Source of the DNA: Reyranella sp. CPCC 100927
Lineage (GTDB): Bacteria; Pseudomonadota; Alphaproteobacteria; Reyranellales; Reyranellaceae
NCBI RefSeq assembly: GCF_007859315.1
Contig: NZ_VOHA01000041.1
Span: 1-39,533, forward strand
DNA: 39,533 nucleotides
Reading direction: 5' to 3'
Shown: piece by piece, positions 33,959-39,533 of the stretch
How the letters are laid out: each line of letters begins with the position of its first letter
Position numbering within the stretch: the stretch's first letter is position 1
The notes under the pieces: model-generated
Database searches by the model: none
What the model was told of the DNA's origin: nothing
The model's input: only the letters and a program-made list of their open reading frames with translations
Position numbers and translations under genes: made by a program

Positions 33959-34542
33959 AACAGATGAATCAAATGCGGTTTGAACAGGCCGATGGCTGTG
34001 AAGGCCACGGCGATGCCGCCCAGGCCGATGGCACCCCAGATCAGTGCCGTCATGCCGGTGATGATGGCCGCCGACGCCAGCACGATCGCGATCTGCAAGG
34101 CCGCCGACGCCACCTCGTAGTGGTGGTGCGCGGCGGCGGCATCGTCGCGCTTCTTCTCGGCTGCCTTGGCGCGTGCCGAGAGCTGCTTGCGGCCTTCGCC
34201 GGTCTCCGGCTCGTCGTCATAGCGGTCGTGGTTGCGTTTCCACAGCGCCAGGCGATGCTCCATCGACTTCTTGGCCTCAGGGTCGGCCGTATACTTCGCC
34301 GTGATCTCCAGTTCCTCCGATGCCGTGCGCAGCGTCGTCATGCGGATGGTCTTGGCCTGGAAGAACGACCACAGGTTCGCCGCCTCGATGTTCTGCGCCA
34401 GGGTTGCCGTCTGGGCGCTTTTGCCCAGGGTCTCCGAGACCGCCAGGAACAGCGCCAGCACCGAGATCAACAGCGCGATCTTCTTGTTGCTGCCGCCGTG
34501 ATCGTCGTGGCCCGCACCATGGTGGCCGTGTCCGCCTGTCAT
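33955..34542 (-). CDS. DUF4337 membrane protein
   Basis: 195 residues. A His/Gly-rich start (HGHHGAGHDDHGG) precedes a first membrane helix (KKIALLISVLALFLAVSETL). A conserved segment follows (NIEAANLWSFFQAKTIRMTT), then a charged helical region, and two C-terminal helices (ALQIAIVLASAAIITGMTAL and GAIGLGGIAVAFTAIGLF). This is the DUF4337 layout, function unknown. ATG 34542 is chosen because AGGGAG lies just upstream. Its stop codon overlaps the convergent DUF3987-like stop (CTAG at 33955-33958). Confidence 0.85.
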   Translation of the reverse strand: MTGGHGHHGAGHDDHGGSNKKIALLISVLALFLAVSETLGKSAQTATLAQNIEAANLWSFFQAKTIRMTTLRTASEELEITAKYTADPEAKKSMEHRLALWKRNHDRYDDEPETGEGRKQLSARAKAAEKKRDDAAAAHHHYEVASAALQIAIVLASAAIITGMTALIWGAIGLGGIAVAFTAIGLFKPHLIHLF

Positions 34543-34827
34543 ACCGTGCTCCCTGTCATCGTGGCGCGGGGGTATGCCGTGCCGCGGCCCGCCTTTCAAC
34601 CCTGCTTCGATGACAGTTTTTTCCTCCCACGGCGAAGCTGGGGGAAGGTGGGTACTTCGACGCTGAGCGTCGACGTACCTGAGCCGGAAGGGGGAGCCGA
34701 CGCAGTCTCAGACGCCAAGACCACGTCGTATCGGGCCATCTCCCCGCTGCGTGGGGAAGAAGTCATCGCCCGTTGCTATCGCGCACCACGCCCGCTTTAA
34801 TCGCCCCGAGACAGGGGAGAGAAACAC
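34543..34827. other. Intergenic region with hairpins before the TRAP genes
   Basis: The 285-bp divergent gap has a 29-nt hairpin (34651-34679) and spacer-type GC-rich repeats. GGGAGAG at 34815-34821 serves the next gene as a ribosome binding site. Confidence 0.5.
34651..34679. repeat. Hairpin in the TAXI promoter region
   Basis: Arms GGTAC-n-TCGACGC and GCGTCGA-n-GTACC with TGA loop. One unpaired position per arm. Possible repeat unit or regulatory hairpin. Confidence 0.6.
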
Positions 34828-35841
34828 ATGATCGACAGACGGCGGTTCCTGACACTGAGCGCAGTGGCCACCACGGGTGCCTTCGCCACCACCGGCGCCC
34901 CACACGCGCAGCAGGTGAAGTTTTTCCGCATCGGCACGGGCGGCACGGCGGGTACGTACTATCCGCTGGCCGGCGTAATCGCCAACGCCATCTCCAATCC
35001 CCCCGGCTCGCGGGCCTGCGATCAGGGCGGCTCGTGCGGCGTGCCCGGCCTGGTGGCAACGGCGGTGGCGTCCAACGGCTCGGTGGCCAACGTCAATGCC
35101 GTCAACGGCGGCTCGATGGAGTCGGGTTTCACGCAGTCCGATGTGGCGTACTGGGCCTATACCGGCACCGGCCTCTACGAGGGCAAGCCGAAGGTCGAGA
35201 GCCTGCGCCTGATCGCCAACCTCTATCCGGAGAGCATCCACCTGGTGGCGCGCAAGGGCTCCGGCCTCAAGTCGGTGGCCGATCTGAAGGGCAAGCGCGT
35301 GTCGCTCGACGAGCCGGGCTCGGGCACCCTGGTCGACGCCCGCATGATCCTGGCCGCATTCGGCCTGACGGAGAAGGACATCAAGGCCGAGTATCTCAAG
35401 CCGCAACAGTCGGCCGACAAGCTCAAGGACGGGGCGCTCGATGCCTTTGTCAGCGTCACCGGCTATCCGCAGGGCGCCATCAGCGAACTGGCTGCCACCA
35501 GCGGCATCGAACTGGTGCCGGTCGAGGGACCGGGCATCGACAAGATGCTGGCGCAGTACACGTTCTTCGCCCGCGACGAGATCCCGACCGATGCCTACAA
35601 GGGCGTCGCTGGCGCCAAGACCATCAGCGTCAACGCGCAATGGGTGACATCGGCCAAGCAGTCCGACGATCTGGTCTACGAGGTCACGAAGGCGTTGTGG
35701 AACGACAACACCCGCAAGCTGCTCGACGCCGGCCATGCCAAGGGCAAGACCATCCAGCTCAAGACCGCGCTCGCCGGCGCCGGCATCCCCGTCCACCCCG
35801 GTGCCGAGCGGTTCTACAAGGAGAAGGGCGTGGCGAAGTAA
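34828..35841 (+). CDS. TAXI-family TRAP transporter solute-binding protein
   Basis: 337 residues. A Tat-type leader (DRRRFLTLSAVATTGAF) ends near PHAQQ. The TAXI core follows: FFRIGTGGTAGTYYPLAGVI, VNAVNGGSMESGFTQSDVAY, LRLIANLYPESIHLVARKGS, SVADLKGKRVSLDEPGSGT and GALDAFVSVTGYP. TAXI proteins capture dicarboxylates or amino acids in the periplasm and pass them to a fused TRAP permease, the next transporter gene. An excellent GGGAGAG ribosome binding site lies 7 nt upstream. The family partner normally follows directly, but here a nuclease cassette intervenes. Confidence 0.93.
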   Translation: MIDRRRFLTLSAVATTGAFATTGAPHAQQVKFFRIGTGGTAGTYYPLAGVIANAISNPPGSRACDQGGSCGVPGLVATAVASNGSVANVNAVNGGSMESGFTQSDVAYWAYTGTGLYEGKPKVESLRLIANLYPESIHLVARKGSGLKSVADLKGKRVSLDEPGSGTLVDARMILAAFGLTEKDIKAEYLKPQQSADKLKDGALDAFVSVTGYPQGAISELAATSGIELVPVEGPGIDKMLAQYTFFARDEIPTDAYKGVAGAKTISVNAQWVTSAKQSDDLVYEVTKALWNDNTRKLLDAGHAKGKTIQLKTALAGAGIPVHPGAERFYKEKGVAK

Positions 35842-35842
35842 A

Positions 35843-35893
35843 CTGTCATCCTGAGCGAAGCGAAGGATCTGTTGTGCGGTCCGATGGCACGGG
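35843..35893 (+). repeat. Palindromic repeat unit, left copy flanking GIY-YIG gene
   Basis: A 51-bp unit starts 2 nt after the TAXI stop. Its first 27 bp (with core CTGAGCGAAGCGAAGGATC) are identical to 36242-36268, and the unit ends in GCACGGG like the other copies. Confidence 0.9.
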
Positions 35894-35902
35894 CCTTTCG
35901 TC

Positions 35903-36214
35903 ATGAACCGCGACCATCGCTACTGGGTCTACATTATGGTCAGCCGGTCGTTTCACGCGATGTACGTGGGCGTCACGAACGACCTAGAACGACGCGTCTG
36001 GCAGCATCGCGAGGGAGTCGGCAGTGCATTCGTGAAGAAGTATCGCATCCACCGGCTGGTCTATGCCGAAGAATACCGAGACGTGAGCCAAGCCATTGCG
36101 CGCGAGAAACAGCTCAAGGGCTGGCGTCGCCTTCGCAAGAACGAGCTTGTGATGGCCGCCAATCCAACGTGGGAAGACCTCATGCCGCACGACGGCGAAT
36201 CCCTGAAAACATGA
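35903..36214 (+). CDS. Small GIY-YIG nuclease-domain protein
   Basis: 103 residues, essentially a lone GIY-YIG domain: VYI (9-11) and YVG (21-23) in YWVYIMVSRSFHAMYVGVTN, catalytic-type Arg in DLERRVWQH (R30/R31), Glu in YAEEYRD (E56/E57), then AIAREKQLKGWRRLRKNELV. This class (UPF0213/YhbQ-like) cleaves DNA in some members; role here unknown. It has no transporter link, yet sits between TAXI and TRAP permease genes, flanked by identical 27-bp direct repeats and followed by an inverted copy. This suggests that gene and repeats arrived as one unit. Confidence 0.9.
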   Translation: MNRDHRYWVYIMVSRSFHAMYVGVTNDLERRVWQHREGVGSAFVKKYRIHRLVYAEEYRDVSQAIAREKQLKGWRRLRKNELVMAANPTWEDLMPHDGESLKT

Positions 36215-36220
36215 CGTACT

Positions 36221-36376
36221 CTGTCATCCTGAGCGAAGCCTCTGTCATCCTGAGCGAAGCGAAGGATCCGTTGTGCCATGAATGCGCACGGGCGGTGCTC
36301 ACGGACGCACATACGCCATGGATGGTCCCGTGCGGTGCCACCGTACAAGAGATCCTTCGCTTCGCTCAGGATGACA
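36221..36376. repeat. Right-hand repeat cluster: partial, full direct and inverted copies
   Basis: A partial direct copy (36221-36239), a full direct copy (36242-36292) and an inverted copy (36327-36376). 36243-36268 and 36351-36376 are perfect 26-bp inverted arms and could form a large hairpin. The cluster ends 7 nt before the TRAP permease ATG, and its AGGA is the only Shine-Dalgarno-like sequence there. Confidence 0.93.
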
Positions 36377-36383
36377 ACCGCCC

Positions 36384-38462
36384 ATGACCGCCGTCAACGT
36401 CGATATCAAGAAGGCCGAAGAGCTCGAGCGGCAGTTCGATGCCGAGATGCACTTCCGGCCGCTGCTGCCGCCGGCAACATGGATCGTGGCGGCGATGCTG
36501 TTCGCGCTGTCGTGCTTCCACTACTACACGGCGGGGTTCGGGCTGCTGCGCGAGCAGACGCATCGCGGCATCCACATGGCCTTGGTGCTGGGCCTGATCT
36601 TCCTGGTCTTCGCCGCCAACCGCAGGCACGCCGATGCCGCGCCGGTCTCGGCCTGGTGGAAGCCGGGCGCGGTGCCGCTCTATGACTGGGCCTTGCTGAT
36701 CGCCGCCGCCGTCGCCTCGCTCTACCTGCCGGCAATCTTCGAGGACATTGCGTTCCGCGTCGGCAATCCGCTGCCCATCGACGTGGTGATGGGCACGATC
36801 CTCACCGGCATCGTGCTGGAGGCGACGCGGCGTACCATGGGATGGCCGCTGGTGATCATCTCGCTGGCCTTCATCGCCTATGCCTTCCTCGGCCCCTGGA
36901 TGCCGGGCATCCTGGTGCATCCCGGCACGACGTGGTCGCAGCTGATGGACCACCTCTACCTCACCAGCCAGGGCATCTACGGCATCCCGATCGGCGTCGT
37001 CGCCACCTACGTCTTCCACTTCGTGCTGTTCGGCGTCGTGGCCATGCGCATCGGCCTGGGGCGCTTGTTCCTGGCGCTCGCCATGGCGGTGGCCGGGCGC
37101 TTCGCCGGCGGTCCGGCCAAGGTGGCGATCTTCGGATCAGCGCTGTTCGGTATGATCTCGGGCTCGTCGGTGGCCAACGCCGTCACCGTCGGCTCGCTCA
37201 CCATCCCGATGATGAAGCGGCTGGGCTACCGCCCGCATTTCGCCGCCGGTGTCGAGGCCACCGCCAGCACCGGTGGCCAGATCACGCCGCCGGTGATGGG
37301 TGCCGCGGCGTTCCTGATGGTCGAGTATCTCAGCCTGCCGTACCAGACCATCATCGTGGCCGCCATCGTGCCGGCCTTCCTGCATTTCTTCGGCGTCTTC
37401 GTGCAGGTGCATTTCGAGGCCAAGCGCGTGGGCCTGCGCGGGCTTGAGCCGCACGAGATGCCGGACTGGAAGGCGACCTTGCGCGCTGACTGGGTGACGC
37501 TCATTCCGCTCGCCGGCCTGCTGTGGAAGTTGTTTGACGGCTCGACGCCATACCTCGCCGCGTTCTGGGGCATCTCGCTCTGTATCGCCGTCGGCATCAT
37601 CCGGCCGCTGATCGCGGCGGCACGCGAGGGCAGTGGCGCCATCGTTGCCGCCGGGCGCATGGCGGTGACCGACATGGTCGACGCCTTCGTCATGGGCGCG
37701 AAGTACGCGCTGGCGGTGGGTGCTGCCGCCGCCGCCATCGGCATCATCATCGGTGTCGTGACCCTGACCGGCACGGCGCTGAAGTTCGCCACTATCATCG
37801 TCGGTGTCGCCAACGACGCCGCCGGCGTGCTGCAGCCGTTCCTGCCCACCGACCGCGCCAGCCTGGTGCTGATCTTCACCCTGATCATGACGGCGCTGGT
37901 CTGCATCCTGATGGGCTGCGGCGTGCCGACCACGGCCACCTACATCATCATGGTGACGGTGGCGGCGCCGGCCATGGGCCTGCTGGGCGTGGCGCCGTTG
38001 GTGACGCACTTCTTCGTCTTCTACTACGGCGTGCTGGCCGACGTGACGCCGCCGGTCGCCGTCGCGGCCTACGCTGCCGCCAGCATGGCAGCCGCCGATC
38101 CGTTCCGCACCGGCAACACGGCATTCCGATTGGCGCTCGCCAAGGCGCTGGTGCCATTCGTCTTCGTGTTCTCGCCGTCGCTGCTGCTGGTGCTGCCCGG
38201 CTTCTCGTGGGGCGACTTCCTGTTCACCCTGGGCGGCTGCCTGATCGGCATCACGTTCCTGGGTGCCGCCTTCAGCCGCTACCTGCTGACGCCGCTGGCC
38301 GGCTGGGAATGCTGGCTGCTGGGTATCGCGTCGCTGCCCACCATTGCGCCCGGCATCACCAGCACGCTGATCGGCATCGCCATGGCGGTGCCGGTGTTGG
38401 CCCGCCAACTGCTGGCGTGGCGCGCGCAGCGCGCTGTAGCGCCGCTGTCATCCCGAGCGTAG
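36384..38462 (+). CDS. TRAP transporter fused permease (DctQM-type, TAXI partner)
   Basis: 692 residues with many membrane helices. The N-terminal part (about 30-200) corresponds to the small DctQ-like subunit. The remainder is the DctM-like subunit, including GSALFGMISGSSVANAVTVG, ATASTGGQITPPVMGAAAFL and CGVPTTATYIIMVTVAAPAM, all typical of TRAP 4TM/12TM fusions. These are Na+- or H+-driven importers fed by a TAXI binding protein, here the gene at 34828. The last codons (L-S-S-R-A-stop) lie inside a palindromic repeat that begins at 38445, so the C-terminus may have been altered by repeat insertion. Confidence 0.93.
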   Translation: MTAVNVDIKKAEELERQFDAEMHFRPLLPPATWIVAAMLFALSCFHYYTAGFGLLREQTHRGIHMALVLGLIFLVFAANRRHADAAPVSAWWKPGAVPLYDWALLIAAAVASLYLPAIFEDIAFRVGNPLPIDVVMGTILTGIVLEATRRTMGWPLVIISLAFIAYAFLGPWMPGILVHPGTTWSQLMDHLYLTSQGIYGIPIGVVATYVFHFVLFGVVAMRIGLGRLFLALAMAVAGRFAGGPAKVAIFGSALFGMISGSSVANAVTVGSLTIPMMKRLGYRPHFAAGVEATASTGGQITPPVMGAAAFLMVEYLSLPYQTIIVAAIVPAFLHFFGVFVQVHFEAKRVGLRGLEPHEMPDWKATLRADWVTLIPLAGLLWKLFDGSTPYLAAFWGISLCIAVGIIRPLIAAAREGSGAIVAAGRMAVTDMVDAFVMGAKYALAVGAAAAAIGIIIGVVTLTGTALKFATIIVGVANDAAGVLQPFLPTDRASLVLIFTLIMTALVCILMGCGVPTTATYIIMVTVAAPAMGLLGVAPLVTHFFVFYYGVLADVTPPVAVAAYAAASMAAADPFRTGNTAFRLALAKALVPFVFVFSPSLLLVLPGFSWGDFLFTLGGCLIGITFLGAAFSRYLLTPLAGWECWLLGIASLPTIAPGITSTLIGIAMAVPVLARQLLAWRAQRAVAPLSSRA

Positions 38463-38510
38463 CGAGGGATCTTGAGATCGGCGCTTATCCCTCGCCACGC
38501 TCGGAGGATG
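38445..38510. repeat. Palindromic repeat hairpin overlapping the TRAP stop codon
   Basis: 38445-38471 matches the GIY-YIG-flanking 27-mer at 24 of 27 positions. 38487-38510 is its inverted partner with a 2-nt insertion. The TRAP stop codon (38460-38462) lies inside the left arm. Confidence 0.85.
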
Positions 38511-38529
38511 TGATCTTGATCGCTTCGCG

Positions 38530-38618
38530 CTGTCATTCCGAGTGTAGCGAGGAAGCTTTCGGCAGTTTCTGGGCCGTTGACGGCCGGAAAAGATCCCTCG
38601 CTCCACTCGGGATGACAG
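38530..38618. repeat. Second palindromic repeat hairpin downstream of TRAP
   Basis: Left arm 38530-38556 and right arm 38592-38618 are diverged inverted copies of the same repeat (CCGAGTGTAGCGAGGAAGC versus CCGAGTGGAGCGAGGGATC on the other strand). Confidence 0.85.
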
Positions 38619-38670
38619 CGTGGGCCCATAAAATCACAGGCTGTCAGGATAACAGCCTCTTGTATTTCGA

Positions 38671-38686
38671 ATAAGTAGGTACTTAT
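38671..38686. promoter_or_regulatory. ArsR operator candidate
   Basis: Perfect 7-bp arms ATAAGTA-GG-TACTTAT, 9 bp before the ArsR start and in AT-rich DNA. Position and symmetry fit ArsR-family autorepression. Confidence 0.7.
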
Positions 38687-38694
38687 ATATAGGC

Positions 38695-39009
38695 ATGATC
38701 GAGACGGAAATTCTCCGGGCGCTGGCCGACCCGACGCGGCGCGCGATCTTCGAACGGCTGGCCCGGCGCGAAATGAGCGTGTCGGAGCTGAAGGCAGGCT
38801 TTGATGTTTCGCAGCCCGCGATTTCGCAGCACCTGGCGGCGCTGCGCGGGGCAGGGTTGGTGGCCGAGCGCCGCGAAGGCAGGTTCGCCTATTACCGCGT
38901 CGATCCCAAGGGGCTGACGCCGCTGGTCAACTGGATCGATCGCTACCGCAGCTTCTGGCCGGCGCGGATCGAGAAGCTGAAAGACGTGCTGAAGGGAATG
39001 GACACATGA
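38695..39009 (+). CDS. ArsR-family winged-helix regulator
   Basis: 104 residues: ILRALADPTRRAIFERLARR, EMSVSELKAGFDVSQPAISQ (helix-turn-helix), HLAALRGAGLVAERREGRFA (wing) and YYRVDPKGLTPL. No metal-binding cysteine motif (C-V-C type) is present, so it belongs to the non-metal ArsR group that is usually paired with AHSA1/SRPBCC genes. The stop overlaps the next gene's start by 4 nt. A palindrome lies just upstream. Confidence 0.93.
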   Translation: MIETEILRALADPTRRAIFERLARREMSVSELKAGFDVSQPAISQHLAALRGAGLVAERREGRFAYYRVDPKGLTPLVNWIDRYRSFWPARIEKLKDVLKGMDT

Positions 39010-39440
39010 CCGACGATAGAGCGTGCGACGACTCCATCACCGTCGAGTGCGATCTCGATCAGCCGCCGGCGCAGGTCTGGCGCGCGCTGACGGAGCCCGA
39101 ACTGCTGGCCGCCTGGTTGATGCCCAACGACATCCGTCCCGCGGTCGGTGATCGCTTCGTCTTGCAAGGCGAGCCTGACGTCGGTGGCGCCATCGACTGC
39201 GAGGTGCTCGCGGCCGAACCACATCGGTTGCTGCGCTACAGTTGGCGCGGCGGCGAAGGGCTCGACTCCGTCGTCACTTTCGAACTGGCCGGCACGCCAT
39301 CGGGCGGTACGCACCTGCGCATCGTGCACAACGGCTTCGCGACCATGGCGCCGCGGGGGACGGTGACGATGCTGGCTGACCGGGCTCGTCGTCCAACGAC
39401 ACGCACCGTCATGCAAACAGGACTGAAGCTCGCGGCGTAA
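39006..39440 (+). CDS. SRPBCC / AHSA1-domain protein
   Basis: 144 residues. SITVECDLDQPPAQVWRALT, then EPELLAAWLMPNDIRPAVGD, is the typical AHSA1/START-like opening. EPHRLLRYSWRGGEGLDSVV and HLRIVHNGFA follow. The fold encloses a hydrophobic ligand cavity, ligand unknown. It is translationally coupled to ArsR by ATGA, a common arrangement in which ArsR controls the operon. Confidence 0.9.
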   Translation: MTDDRACDDSITVECDLDQPPAQVWRALTEPELLAAWLMPNDIRPAVGDRFVLQGEPDVGGAIDCEVLAAEPHRLLRYSWRGGEGLDSVVTFELAGTPSGGTHLRIVHNGFATMAPRGTVTMLADRARRPTTRTVMQTGLKLAA

Positions 39441-39443
39441 TTC

Positions 39444-39466
39444 CCTCCCCCACGCAGTGGGGGAGG
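39444..39466. terminator. Hairpin after the AHSA1 gene
   Basis: Perfect 10-bp arms CCTCCCCCAC and GTGGGGGAGG with GCA loop, 4 nt after the stop. No T run. Possible terminator, and similar in design to the 28432-28450 hairpin. Confidence 0.65.
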
Positions 39467-39488
39467 TGGCCGAAGGTCTTCAGCCGCA

Positions 39489-39529
39489 ACATGGGTAACA
39501 GTTTGTGCTCACCACATGGGTAACAGTTT
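39489..39529. repeat. Direct repeat ACATGGGTAACAGTTT at the right edge
   Basis: Two identical 16-bp copies (39489-39504, 39514-39529) at 25-bp spacing. Such CATGGGTAACA sequences remind me of insertion-sequence ends, but the window stops here and no transposase is visible. Confidence 0.6.
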
Positions 39530-39533
39530 TCTC

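Noticed and set aside
35843-36376. Classical transposon with terminal inverted repeats
   Set aside because: No transposase is present, the flanking copies are direct as well as inverted, and related repeats occur alone elsewhere.

Overview
This GC-rich window has dense coding on both strands and many two-gene regulator/target units. An IalB-family secreted protein, a TAXI-type TRAP transporter and a stand-alone short ClpS suggest a free-living or host-associated alphaproteobacterium (Rhodospirillales/Hyphomicrobiales-like). Genus is not claimed. I found no rRNA, tRNA, CRISPR array or transposase gene.

Layout. 1-3.2 kb: a secreted LprI-like/RsiV-like protein, a small secreted protein, a tandem ABM-domain protein, ClpS and a VOC protein. 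3.4-8 kb: a 1510-residue hybrid kinase with two kinase cores and three receivers. 8.1-11.5 kb: a PRPP synthetase homologue, a nucleotidyltransferase-like protein, a GNAT acetyltransferase and an alpha/beta hydrolase. 11.6-13.2 kb: two paralogous winged-helix regulators, one fused to a receiver. 13.2-24.1 kb: a probable surface island with a 2957-residue trimeric autotransporter adhesin, an IalB-family protein and a Pro/Gln-rich exported protein. 24.3-28.4 kb: a small Cys-rich protein, then a RidA/PhyH dioxygenase operon, a divergent TetR regulator and an MFS transporter. A shared 25-bp operator-like sequence ties these four genes together. 28.5-30.4 kb: a second TetR/MFS pair, divergent. 30.4-34.6 kb: a PIN/Phd toxin-antitoxin pair, a degenerate DUF3987 primase-helicase-like protein with repeat DNA inside its frame, and a DUF4337 membrane protein. 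34.8-38.5 kb: a TAXI-TRAP transporter split by a GIY-YIG nuclease gene embedded in palindromic repeats. 38.7-39.4 kb: an ArsR regulator with an AHSA1/SRPBCC protein. The right edge carries a short direct repeat that may be the end of an insertion element.

The most unusual structure is a dispersed palindromic repeat (core CTGAGCGAAGCGAAGGATC). It occurs as about ten direct or inverted half-units at 24.1, 35.8, 36.2-36.4 and 38.4-38.6 kb. Two identical 27-bp copies flank the GIY-YIG gene, and repeats plus gene fill the whole gap between the two TRAP genes (starting 2 nt after one stop and ending 7 nt before the next start). A related copy supplies the stop codon of the TRAP permease. This looks like a nuclease-plus-repeat cassette comparable in logic to REP/RAYT units, but that is a hypothesis.
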